Below, piece by piece: positions 10,108-21,700 of a stretch of 64,000 nt of DNA. Under the pieces are notes generated by a model, which saw nothing but the letters and a program-made list of their open reading frames with translations, was not told the origin of the DNA and searched no databases. The translations under genes were made by a program, and so were the position numbers. Where the stretch lies: contig JAHLKI010000025.1 of assembly GCA_025602905.1 (NCBI GenBank), forward strand, positions 62,001 through 126,000, given 5' to 3'. How positions within the stretch are numbered: the stretch's first letter is position 1; every line of letters starts with the position of its first letter. This stretch comes from Phlyctochytrium arcticum. Its lineage: Eukaryota > Chytridiomycota > Chytridiomycetes > Chytridiales > Chytridiaceae.

Positions 10108-11069
10108 CTATAGTAGATAAATTGTTGATGTTGGGCTGCGATTGTAGAAAGATTTCGATTGCGCGTCATCCCGCGAACCGACACCGTCTATGTATGTGAT
10201 AGGCCCAAAAAATATGTGTGAAGAACGCCATAAACTCCGATCTTGATCCCGCACTTGTATCGGACAACCGTGAAAACTGAAGGCGGGAGGTGAATATGAA
10301 TCAGAGATGCGCTTACGACGGTCGATGAAGGGCTCCACTCTGGATGTCCCAAACGTCATGCTCTCCAGATCTGAAAATGCCCAACCTTTGACAGGAAGCA
10401 GCCGAGTCATATCTCGGCTGTGAGAGGTCTCAATTATCATGTATCTCGGGCACCTGCCATGGCGCGGCGCCGGAGATACGCTTCCTCTCCAGACTCTATA
10501 TGTGCTATATCAGACCTGGGCGGTTCTGGCGGCGTATACCGCTCGCGAGGAGGAGACTCCACTCGCGCATATTGATCGTAGAATAGTGGATCAGCTAATG
10601 CTCTCGCTTGTTTCGCAGCTTGCCTCAGAGCTTCTTTGGCTGTTATATACTCGTTTGGATACATCGGATCTACGTCGAATTAGCGGAATTCAGACTTGCC
10701 GACGCATTAAGCTTCGTACCGTATGCTGAGGCCCTCGAAAAGGCGCCCGGGGTAATCTTTTGGTGGTCATATATAGCTTGCGGAGGTACCTTCAAGCAGG
10801 GTGTTACTTATGGAACAGTCAACTCTACGTATCTAAGAACTGACAGCAAGTGACGGCGGCGGCTCAGATGTTGAGGAGGGATGTGATTTGGCTAGCGAGG
10901 ATGTGGGGTCGAGTAATCGTTTCCGAGTTGGCAACGGCTCGGTACGCTTTACGGTGTGCGGGAGGATATATTGAGCCGGGTTCGACCAAGGCTTCTTTTG
11001 TCGAACCGTTTGGGGGGCGGCATCACTTGGTTGCTCCTTCGCAGGTGCGGTCAACGCATCGTATAGCAT
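10108..11069 (-). CDS. SPF45/DRT111-like protein lacking the G-patch and RRM (possible truncated gene)
   Basis: After splicing, the N-terminal part follows the order seen in SPF45/RBM17 and plant DRT111. It starts MLYDAL, has a Trp-containing basic stretch (KKPWSNPAQYILP), then AYDPMYPNEYITAKEALRQ (family: YDPxxPNDYE) and SGEEAYLRRRAMAG (family: SGEEAxxRRxAM). Inferred introns join the ORF at 10833-11069 to a small exon near 10740-10790 and then to 10437-10664. In full-length family members a G-patch and a C-terminal RRM come next. Here only about 330 bp of unrelated frame remain before a stop at 10108, and the neighbouring PPR gene ends at 9978. The protein could be a short functional paralogue or a decayed copy. 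The 3' end of the model is weak. Confidence 0.5.
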
Positions 11070-11338
11070 AGTAAGCTAATGATGTATTCGCTCGCAAACT
11101 AATAACGATACGAGGTTTGATATAGATTGGTGACAAGTAAACGTCGGCGTCGGTGTTGAATCAGGTGTAAAATTGATTGTGAAGTTGAAATTTGCCCTGA
11201 AATTTGCCATTGAGAGTTGGATTGCAGGTCGGATTGAGAGAGTTGCTGCCTGAGAAAGTTGGTCACGTGCTGTCATTGGATGTCATTCAGATTCCAAATT
11301 TTTTGGAATGTAAAATTTACGAGGAATATCAGGAACTA

Positions 11339-14300
11339 ATGGACAGCACTAATGGTGTCGAGGGCCCAAAACCCTTGACTGAGAGCGAACTCATAGGCAT
11401 TCTACAATCCGACAACGTAGAGACCTTACAGTCCGGTAAATTTGAAGCCCTCTTCCCAATTGGTGTCATTTGTTTACCTTCCATTGGGGAGCAGGTCTTT
11501 CTCGATTTCTACGTAGTCTCAAGGCTCTGGAGACCGCCGAAACCGACGCGGCACTCGTAGCTCCTGCTGATTTTACGTTGCTGAAGACCTATCTGCAGAA
11601 ATCGCCCCTTTGCACCGAGCTTTTCCGGATATGGGAGTTCCAACAGGCTGTATGTATTTGGATGATGGACGGCTGGAGCTCAATCACAAAAACTATCTTG
11701 CTGATGAATGTTGTTTTCAGAATGTGGTTGACCAGCTGGCTTGCGTAATCCTGGATATCCTGGCGTATGTGATAGTCCTATCAAAGAGAGTAAATCAACG
11801 CACAGTTGGATCAGAGATCGCCCGAAAAATCATGCGAGCGCACATGAAACCCGTTTACCGGGGCCTGTGCTCAGGAAAGCCGCCACTCACTCAGTCAACT
11901 CTCCGACTACTTATATCTATCGCCCAATTTTCCTCCAGCACGGTCAAGGAGTTGCAAGAAACTTTCAATTTCTCCATGAAGGTAAGCTATCCGGCCAGGA
12001 AGCAATTTGGTTTTTCAACTGACAATATGTCAGGCTCTACCCAAGTTATTGAATGATCGGAGAGGTACTAGTAAATTGAGCAAACCGAAAAACCCTGGCA
12101 AAGAAGGTCGGTAGTGGCTCAGGGGCCGAGAGCGGCTAGATCTAACCTTATGTTTCAGATGTGCGAACACTGTACATTCGATTTCTGCTCTCGTTTATGC
12201 AGAAGGGTAATAGTATTGTAAAGCGATTCATCATGGAGGCAAAAGATACTTTAGGTTCCATATTCAAGGGATTATATGCAGATTCGGAAGAGGTTGCCTC
12301 CCTTTTGGAAGACACAATATATTAGCCACTGACATTTAGGCAGTTTGTAGAGCATACTTTGCGGACTCTTCAGCATTCGATTGTTGACGATCCTACACTT
12401 CCTCGTAGTGCGAAAACCGCATTCTTCAATAATTATGTGCTCGAGCAGGTTGGTTTCGATACCTTGCCCAATGCAACATGAGCTCACCATCCAGCGCGCC
12501 TTTTCAGATTGCGAAGCTCTTTGACACAACTGGGGAAACAAGTACAGAGCCGACTGCGGAGCAAGATGCTGGGAATACTCATACATCAAGGCGACGACAG
12601 CTCGCATACGACTTCCTGCTTTACATTTGTACAAATCCTGGAGTAGGGGTTTGCTTTCAAGATGCAGGATGGTTCCCTGCAAAATCTGGCGACGGGAGAG
12701 TTATACGAGTTTACAACAAGGTCCCCTTACAGTTGTTCATATCTCTCAAACCCAATCAAGACCCTCTGCAACTTGATCTTATTCTCCAAGGATTAAGACA
12801 TTGTCCGGAACTTGTACAACCGTTAAGTCTATCTCTTCTTTTTGCTTCTTCTTGTATCTCACACCAAGAACAGTTATTGGAAGGACGTAACTGTCTCGTT
12901 CGACCCTCGATCCTCAACACAATGGTTAGCCAACATGGCAATGGCCGCAAGGATAATAGAAATACCGGTTCCTGCCAACTTTGGTGCAGACATTCTCGCA
13001 CCTCTGTTCTATCCGCCACCTGTTAGTGTCATAGCCGATAACATCATTCCCCCGGGGTTGGACCGCAACGTGTTCACAAAGGGTCTCCTACACTCCGCTT
13101 CACCCATTCGGCATGCATCAGCTTTCGTTCTGAATCTGACTTTGCAAAAGCTTGATTCAGTGATGGAAGAAGTTGACAGGGTCCTCGCGAGGCTTCAAGC
13201 GTCACTTTTGAAAAGTAATGCAAAAACAGAAGATAGTTCTGCAGCTGTCGACAAATGGAGCATTTGCGTGGAACAACTTAAAGAGGAGATTAGGAGAAGG
13301 ATCCCAGATTTTCAGCACATTCTGTCTCTACTTGCATCACACAGTCACACCAACGGAGCAACAGACAGTGACCTACTGAATGTGGTTGGATTTTCCACTC
13401 TAGATGTCGTCCAGGAGGATGTATCTAAGCAAGACTTAACGGTTTTGGCTTTGCATTTGATTCGACAGTATCAACGCCAGATGCCTGCTGCGATTATTGA
13501 AGCCAGATTCACAATTGGGAAGATCTTGCCATCTGATTACTCGCCCATATCAGAGGAGCTGAAATTTGGCTTCTTTACTCTCATTTCGGAATTCCCAAGC
13601 TTTGATTGGAAGGAACGTCCAGGTTTGTTTGAAATATGATCGTATTCGCAATTGGCTTTGCTTATTTTTGTGCAGCTAAATCCCCCGTCTCACACCTCTC
13701 TGTACTGGCCCGGGAAATTATCGCTAGCACAAGAACAGATACGGCCAAGCTTGCCGAGACGACTCTTTATGCACTTCTTTCAAAAAGCTTTCTCTTCGAG
13801 CACCACCTGGATGAAATAAATGCTTGGATTCACGCTTTGCGGTTTATCAAGCCGGGTGAAATTTCAATCTTCCTCCCATGGTTCGATAAAGCGCTATGCA
13901 CTGGGGCACGTTCATCGTTCAGGACAGTTGACAAATTAGATGCCGTGGTCACTGAATGCAACAGCAAGCTGGGCCCCAGTCAAGAGCGTGTCTGCCGATT
14001 AGTTTTGGAGACTGGCCAAGCACACACAGGCATAGTGGAGTCCGGTGGTGCTCCCAATCATCCCTTCAGCCCGGCTTTATTCTGTATTACAGATGCACTA
14101 CACAACATATCCGAGAAAAGTGCCAGCAACAAAATTTCGCAGGCCGAACTGGAAGCTTGTGAGAAATTTTATTTTCATTTGCTATTTAACGTCTTTTTCG
14201 CCATTCAAGCAATACCTGATTACCTTGAAGAACTTCTCTTGGTTGTGGATGGGATAAGCGGACCTCAAACAAAACATAATTCTGAGTCTTCCGTACGAGG

Positions 14301-17300
14301 TCCTGTTGGCGCTCTGCGTCTGCTTTTGAGTAGATATCATCCTGGTAACGAAGCCCATGTACCTGTCAGCAAAAAGAGAAAACTGTCATCAATCAAGAAC
14401 AGAGGTAAGTACATAGGCTGTGACTTACCGCCCCGGACTGACTCTCAGCTTGTCTAGATATCGGGAAAGGACATGGGAATGCAGCATCCTTAATCCCAAA
14501 AATCTCATTCCTAGTTGACGAGTTGCAGCCGTATGGGCCCATTCTCGACCAACTCCTGAACATGGCGACCACTGAGCCGGTAGAAGTGCAGCAGAAAACG
14601 TGGGCTAAGCTGGAAAAGCTGCCCATACATCAACTCATACTATACGTTTCGGAATGTGGTTGTGCGCCAGATTCCAGCTTGGCAAGTTTTTTCCTAAGCC
14701 GCATACGGTCACTTCCTGATTCCGAGCGCATTGCAACTGCAAATCACTTAATGCTTGAGATTAGCTCGCGACGAGATGAAAATGTGCGACTTTATACTTG
14801 GCTACAGGCCATCCTTGCTCTGTGTGTGACTGCTATTGGGGCAAAAGATGCGAGTTCGTGGCCCCGGATACGACAATTCATATTCCAACACCCGGTGATT
14901 CTCGATCGCTTCATGTCTCGACTCTCCGCTGATAAAGCCTTTTCTCAATGTTTGTAACCCATTGAGTAATTTTTATGCAAGCACGCTAACCCTTATGTGT
15001 ACAGCTTGTTTTGAACTTGTTCGGGACGTCATAGCCGCCGACCTGGCTACTCACCCTCAGTTGGCAGCCGATCTGCCCTCCGTTTGGCGATCCTATGTCG
15101 ATCGTGTCCGTGATCGCATGCTTGCCGAATTGTCATTTGGTACCCTTGCCAATGATACGACAGAAGCATTCACATTCTTTAACCAGTTCATGTCTGATAG
15201 TGATCTGACCTTAATTTTGGATCACTCTATGTCTGGAAAACAGGACATTACGACATTCCTGATGGGGGCCACCGCACGCTTGACTGTTCAGAGCCTATCT
15301 TCAGACATGTTCAACTACCTGCTGAGCTCAATGGTTCAAGGTGGGAACCTGGAATTGGAGAAGCTGGTGTTGGATGTCGTTCGCCGCAGCCTGGCGTCCA
15401 CTTTATTGTCAGCCGCAACTATCTCCTTCAATGACATCTGTCATAGTTTTAAGCCGCATTTAAGACAGCTTTTATTTACCGATACTCAACAGACTGGAAT
15501 GCGTTCACAAATATTGAAGATTCTGGCCAGCTCATCTGCCAATTTTCGGCTAGCCATTGTGAATGAGTTGGCTCATCAAGGCACCTCCGCACCAATTCCC
15601 GACGTAATGATCGTACAAATGCTAGATGGTCTCTTGGAGTCCACGGTCGGCGATCAGCGAACGATTGATGAAACCCAGCTTATAACCACTTTGGCACAAG
15701 CGTGCTCGCCTCTGCTCCAAAATTTCTTCACTTCAATGTTCGTTGGAGTTCGATCAGAATTGGAGTTGTCCGATACGTCACTGGTGCGACTTATCCGGCA
15801 AATGGAACAAGAAGGGGTCGATATTCATACCCTTACCGGTTCATTAGGCGCAAGAGTTGAGACGCTGCCGCTTACTGAAGCTGAGCTCGCTGTTGAACAC
15901 ATAAGTCGATTCCCGCAGACATTTTTGGGATTGGCCAGCAGGAAAGGAGGAGAAAACGTACTCGTGCCAATACTCAGGATTCTAGAAACATTCATTTCTG
16001 CCAAGAAGAAGCGTTTTACGTTGGATGAGACCGCGGAAAAGTCACTACGTATTTTGGCGAAGTGGCTGATCACGGCTTTAGACGCTGCTCCGTCAGATCT
16101 CTCGCAAACATCGTCTTGGCAAGCAGCTGTCTCAAAGCTTTTCATTCCCTGCTTCAAGTACCGATTTACGGACACCAGCTGCTTGCGACTGCTTTGTTCA
16201 TTGATTTCCTTTACCTACGTACCTCAGGCGCATTTATCCAAGATCTACAAGGCTGAGCAATTGCTAGATTTGATTATGTCCCACTCACAATTAAAGACAG
16301 TGTTGTTTCCCTTGGAGCAGTCTTCAAAGGACGATGATTTGACGAAGCCTATCTTGGATTCACATCATGCCAAACCAGCCTTGATGGCCTTGATACTAGA
16401 AGTGATCAAAATTGACCCGGTGCGATGTTGCAAAGCGGAATATTTGAGCACCTACTCTCAGGCTTTCCAGGGAACTGATTCAGAGGCAGACCGAGCGCTG
16501 TTGAGCATTCTCACACAATATGAAGCCCGTGCCGGTATCAGTGTGGAACAATTCGCGATGGCCTGGGGGACCCAGTTATCCGGACCAGTGACAGCCGTTG
16601 GGGCAGCAGAGTCTTTGAATCGGCTGGATGCGTCTTGGATGATGCAAACTTGCCAATGGTTCGAAAGTTCCGACTCTGGATGTTTTGCGTCACAACCGGG
16701 TCCGCTCTATAACGCGGACTTTATTTTGCCTTTTCTTGGAAGTGTCCTGATTCAGGCACAGCAAAATCTAGATGTCCGACGTCTCATAGAATCTAATGCC
16801 GTCGGACTGGCCATCATGGCCCTCAGTTCAGAGAAAGAAATCACAAGAGCAGCCGCTTACGAGATAATGGACCACGTATATGCAGCTGTACAGGGTGCAG
16901 AATTCAAAGAAAAAGCTCAAATTGTCCTTCTTTTGGATGGTCTGAGGAACGCGATCTTGGTACGCGAGGTTGATCGAGATGGATGCCCAAAGACTTCACA
17001 GCGTATCGCAACAGTGGTGGCGCTTTTCATCGCCCAAAGCATGTCTCTCTTGCTGAAACCGGACCATGAATTATATCCCGCTATCAACCGCTTTTTGCTT
17101 CAACGTCCCATCATCGATCTTGAGGACATACCCCTCTTCTATGAGCTGTTCTATTCGGTTTCTGAGCGTGTTAGGGTCGAGAGAGGTTGGATTCTTCGAC
17201 TCCTTTCGCACGGACTGAAAGATACCAGTGACTACAAGCTGTACAAACGTCGACACGTCTTTGACATTCTCATGAGCTTGTTTACATCATCTTTCTGCGA

Positions 17301-17811
17301 CTCCGGTACTCGACAAACAATACTGGGACTCTTTGCGAAAGTTACCGCCATTCCTAGTGTGGTTTCCGAACTGATCACGCAAAGTGCGCTTCTGGAATTC
17401 CTGCAAAATGTTATTGAGGACCTAGACTTTGGCGGGTTCAATGACGTGACCCTCGGACTGCTCCGCCTCTTGCGCGCTGTATTAAACGGCCTCAAAATGT
17501 CGGATCCCAGTTGGCATGGCATTGGACGACAATTTATGTACGAAAAGATGACTTGTATCGCGCTCTCTGCCTTGCGGCGGATATTGGTGGTCTATGGTGA
17601 ACACGACAGAAGTACGTGGGGAACTTCGCGTGTCCAGCAATTTAAAAAAATCGAACAATTTGTTCTGTGCGAGCCTGGAAAGAGTTGGGAGATGCAGGGG
17701 GAGATGCTGGCTGTTGCCGAAGAATTTTACTTCAGCGTAAGTAGGAATGAGTGCATCGGGTACGCCCAAAACTAATTTCGGTTATAGTTGGACCAGTTGT
17801 CAACATCGTAG
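11339..17811 (+). CDS. URB1: Nucleolar pre-60S assembly protein Urb1/Npa1
   Basis: Urb1 is a large helical-repeat scaffold acting in the earliest pre-60S particles in the nucleolus. The spliced product is about 1,800 residues. The N-terminal Npa1 domain is spread over many short exons (11339 to about 14960), for example [20 protein letters not shown] across the first intron, then [17 protein letters not shown] and [20 protein letters not shown]. The C-terminal domain is one long exon (about 15005-17742) with [23 protein letters not shown] final intron (17740-17787) leads to the short terminal exon LDQLSTS-stop at 17788-17811. The ATG at 11339 is the first in frame; the frame upstream is open but has no ATG. 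The gene is divergent from the SPF45-like gene. The 17 or so introns are all about 50-70 nt. Confidence 0.9.
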
Positions 17812-18435
17812 TTGGCGCCCTAGACACTCGGCGTCCGGACTTATAACGACGCCCTTTCAAAAGTATTATGTAGATAATAAGTCAGATGTATTTATTTTTC
17901 TTTCTCGTTCTGAATCGAATATTCAAATCGCGCAGATATCCACGGTGATGCAGCAAACTGATATTAAGCCTAACATACGCCTGGTTCAGCATTTACCCTG
18001 CCACCAAATGACATCCAGATGGCTATCTATGGGTGCCGATGTTTGCGGGTGTCATTCGTTAGCCCAAGAATCTTCTTTGCAGCGAATCACATGAGCAAGA
18101 AGATGGAATGAAGACGCTCTTTTTCCCACGAACCAAATTAAGCTTAATGTGTCGTGGGGACAGCTGCATGGCACACGCGCGAATACCTATTCTCCGAAGG
18201 TCTAAACATTGACACCGGGCGTCACTGTAACATTTCCCAACGAGAACCGTGTTTGTGGTGCAACTGTCGACATGAAGGGGTCAGTCTGGTGCTTCGTCCA
18301 TCATCAGGATCGAACGCCCAGATATTGATCATTGGCACAGGCGATACTGTAGTTTGCTTGTGATTTGTTGGCACAGCGGAAGTCTGGTTTTGGATTCAGA
18401 CAATTATATGTAGATGCAAATTTTTCAGCGCCGCT
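17812..18435. other. Convergent intergenic region, no gene assigned
   Basis: About 620 bp between two stop codons. The minus strand has two partly overlapping open stretches near 18210-18370 (one with MINIWAFDPDDGRST) with no start, splice or family support. They may be a remnant or chance. Confidence 0.4.
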
Positions 18436-19542
18436 CTACAACGGAAGAGTAAGCTGCAATAATTTAACCACGGGCGTCCCTATGTCGTCTCTATAAAACC
18501 ATCGAGGCACATCGTGCAGATCGAATTCATGGATGACAATTCCCGCACTCTCAAGAGAGTTACGAAACATGTTCTGAGTGGTTTCCTGGCGATGCGTTGA
18601 AGCAATAAATACTTGAATCGGTGAGCGATCCTTTGAGCGGTTAGTTTGCAGGAACAGTTTGAGCACCTCGGTGAGAGGCGCAATTAATGACGGATCGTAC
18701 ACAACATCGGCAGCAAGGACAACATCAGTATCGTACTTTTCTATGCTCTGTGCATCAACGTTCTCCCAATCGAGAGACGCCACAGTCATTGCAGGCCTCT
18801 GGCCGGGATTATCTTCCGACAGTATCCCAGTTGCATAGATATCGACATTCTGCTGAAGGCGTTGTAGCACTGCATCATTCACATCAGTCAAGTGCACCTC
18901 TGTGGCACCTATATGCCCACAAACGAATCCAACCAAACCCAGACCGGCTCCGAGCTCGACCACCTTTTTCTTCCGAACAATTTGCGGGTCTGTAAAGAGT
19001 AGGTATTCTGATAGGCGCATTGCAGCTTCCCAAGTGGTTAATCCAGTAGTTCCTCCTGAGGTAAGGGACACCGACTCTCGGAGTGTAATATACCGACTTG
19101 CATGGCCGTCAGTGGTCAGAAGTGACTGATCCAGATTACACGGGACTCTATAAGACTTGAAACATTCTGGAGGATTGAAGACAAGGTCGGCATGGGAAAG
19201 ATTCATGAAGGACATGAACGCGGACATGAGTGTGTCTGAAATTTCCTCCTGGTCCGTTTCAACAAAACTCATGATCCGCTTCAAGAACTGCATAGTGCGG
19301 TCAGGGGGAGTCGGGTACTTTTCAGCAATGGGATTGCAAACAGTTGCGGCAACAATATCATCTTGAAGTGACACTGAGAGTGGGCGTGGGACGTTCTCTG
19401 GCCAGAAGAAATTTCGTTGTGGGATGCCCTGCAGGTATTGATACTCGATGATGAATAGCCAGTCACTAGCTGCAGCACTGGTCGTGGAAGGAGGATTGTC
19501 CGAGGACGACGATTCTTCTTGATACGCTGGAACTTCCCTCAT
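18436..19542 (-). CDS. EEF2KMT: Protein-lysine methyltransferase, FAM86/EEF2KMT type
   Basis: An intron-free 368-residue class I methyltransferase. The AdoMet-binding motif is KVVELGAGLGLVGFVCGHIG (about residue 190), followed by the acidic end of strand 2 in EVHLTDVND. The family-16 DxxY motif is VVLAADVVYDPSLI. The Trp/Glu motif TTGLTTWEAAMRLSEYLL matches the region just before motif I in FAM86 and METTL21 proteins. A long N-terminal region (about 150 residues) rich in helices, before the catalytic fold, favours the FAM86/EEF2KMT branch (yeast Efm3), which trimethylates a lysine of elongation factor 2. The substrate is inferred from family. The 5' end lies 142 bp from the divergent HtrA gene. 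Confidence 0.85.
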   Translation of the reverse strand: MREVPAYQEESSSSDNPPSTTSAAASDWLFIIEYQYLQGIPQRNFFWPENVPRPLSVSLQDDIVAATVCNPIAEKYPTPPDRTMQFLKRIMSFVETDQEEISDTLMSAFMSFMNLSHADLVFNPPECFKSYRVPCNLDQSLLTTDGHASRYITLRESVSLTSGGTTGLTTWEAAMRLSEYLLFTDPQIVRKKKVVELGAGLGLVGFVCGHIGATEVHLTDVNDAVLQRLQQNVDIYATGILSEDNPGQRPAMTVASLDWENVDAQSIEKYDTDVVLAADVVYDPSLIAPLTEVLKLFLQTNRSKDRSPIQVFIASTHRQETTQNMFRNSLESAGIVIHEFDLHDVPRWFYRDDIGTPVVKLLQLTLPL

Positions 19543-19684
19543 GATCTGCCTTTTTCTCCACCTTTACCGAGTGACACACGCGACATGACACTCGAGATAC
19601 AAACCGCCGGAAATTAGGAAAATTCCTGCGGGGCACCAACACAGGATTCTCTACTGAAACCGCAGGCATACATGCTGCCAAGTT

Positions 19685-21535
19685 ATGTTTTCGACCGGAG
19701 TCTACCAGAAGGCGGCCGGTTATGGGACTCGACTGATGTTCATGCCGATTTTGGTACCAACAAGATATGCCCCAACCCGTGCAATACGAACCAGGGCGAA
19801 AACGGGAAACAAAGGCTTTCGTCCCAGTACATTCATCGTAGGATGTATTTTCGGGCTTTCGGTTGCCCTGGCGGCTAAAGTTGGGCAAGTACAAGCTTGG
19901 GGACGCTGGCCTGCCAATACGGAAGAGGTTGAAATCGCAAGTGGGCAAGAGGAACATCATAAACATGCAACAAGTTCCCCATCTTTTGGTTTCCGCAAAC
20001 AGCGCGATTGCCAATGTGATCATGACTTTATAGCGAACGCAGTGGAAAAGGCTATGCGATCAGTAGTCAACATTTCGGTAGAAACCGGTCAGAGGAACCT
20101 GTTCTTTCGAGTGGCTCAGAGTCCGTTCTTTACGGTGTTATTGCTTCACATGCACAGATGCTTCAACGATACTGCACAAGAAATCCCTTATCAGCTCTGG
20201 GTCCGGGTTTTTTATTGACGAGCGCGGGAGTATTCTCACAAACGCGGTATGAAAATTTGGTTTGATGTAATGATGGTTGCGTTGCGCTTTTCTAAGATAG
20301 CTGCACCCTCTTCTAGCATGTTGTCACGGACATGTCAGTAGACAGCACGGTAAGCAGGCGCTCCTCTTTTAGTAGATAGCATGAACAACTTACTTTGTCA
20401 AACAGCTGACTGTTACCACAAGTGATGGCGCCCAATATGATGGTTACATTCATAGCCTCGATACCCCAAGTGACTTGGCAGTTGTCAAAATCCGCCCCAA
20501 AACGGGAGATATACCCATTCGTTGGCCTGTCTTGAAAATGAGTAGGTTCGATCCACGAGAGCAGGCGCACCATTGTCTAATCCCCAATTAGGCTCTAACA
20601 TGCACTTAAGACCTGGCCACTGGGTAGTAGCCATTGGATCTCCATTTGGTTTGCATAATACAGTCACAGCAGGAGTGGTCTCCTCTGGCAGACGACAGAC
20701 CGCAGAAATCGGCACCGGAAGCGATGTTCGTGTGGAGTATATACAGACCGATTGTGTTGTTCACGAAGGAAGCTCTGGGGGGCCATTAATCAATTTGGAT
20801 GGGGAGGTGGTTGGTCAGTTGCAATTATATCTAACCCAAGTTTTCTTACTTACATCTTCATACTTTTAGGAATTAATACCCAGCGTGCAGAAAGTGAAGG
20901 AATCAGCTTTGCCATACGTGTGGATAATGCCATGGACATAATACATCAATTGCATACCGAAGGGCGCGTTGTTCGACCTTGGCTAGGTATCTATCGCTCG
21001 TTGTGTCTAGATGCTATCGGTGCTAACACTGCTCAGGATGTCGTATGGTGACCATAACATCGCAAGTGCGGCAACAGTTGCGATCGGAAGGACCCATGAA
21101 ATACATACCCCCCACGTCAGATGGCGTGCTGATCACCTCTGTAGGGGCATATATACAGCAAACTGCAGCTTCAGCGTCACTTATTTACCTCTTAGGTGTT
21201 CCCTGAATCCCCATGTGCCAAGGCCGGAATGAGTGAGGGAGATGTGATTGTGGCTGTAAACGACAAAACGGTACACAGCAGCCAGGAGGTAAGCAACTAG
21301 CTTTGCTCTTTGGACGGCTCCTGTCCGTGTTCGTGACATTTTAGCGCAGGTTTTCAAAGCATTGGGACTGCGGATTCATGTCCCTGTAAAGCTCAAGGTC
21401 AAGCGGAGCGTCCCACTTGACATGGACTGGGATGGACGGACCCGACGCTGGGAGACAGATGATTTGGATGTCATGGTCACGCCTGAAGAATTCGATATTG
21501 CTATACATGGCACTGAATCCGATCCAGTGAACTAA
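19685..21535 (+). CDS. HtrA-type serine protease with PDZ domain, probably mitochondrial
   Basis: An S1C serine protease resembling HTRA2/Omi, about 430 residues over some nine exons. The basic N terminus is followed by one hydrophobic segment ([19 protein letters not shown], about residue 50), as in membrane-anchored mitochondrial HtrA proteins. The triad is complete after splicing: His in SILTNAHVV, Asp in [10 protein letters not shown], Ser in HEGSSGGPL. The usual GNSGGP is GSSGGP here. [11 protein letters not shown] and [19 protein letters not shown] are further family blocks. The PDZ core follows ([20 protein letters not shown]). Known roles are quality control in the intermembrane space. 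The ATG at 19685 is chosen as first in frame. The catalytic His lies at the start of a short exon after a GCG|GTATGA donor. Confidence 0.9.
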
Positions 21536-21700
21536 ATACTTGATTAAAATCTCACTTGCAAATTGTATAACACGTATATTCATATATTCAAGATTTTGTA
21601 CAAGTTTGCCAACCCAGCATAGCGTTGAGTTGTTTATACATATGTAAGGGGGGTTTCATAGGCGAGATTATCCTTCGAGAAGAAATTCACGCGTACGCCG

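Noticed and set aside
10439..10853. Plus-strand frames of 81-96 codons
   Set aside because: They are antisense to the SPF45-like exons, whose motifs are clear on the minus strand.
20545..20554. GGTTCGATCC, a perfect tRNA B-box-like sequence
   Set aside because: It lies inside a 50-nt HtrA intron. No acceptor stem or A box can be placed around it.
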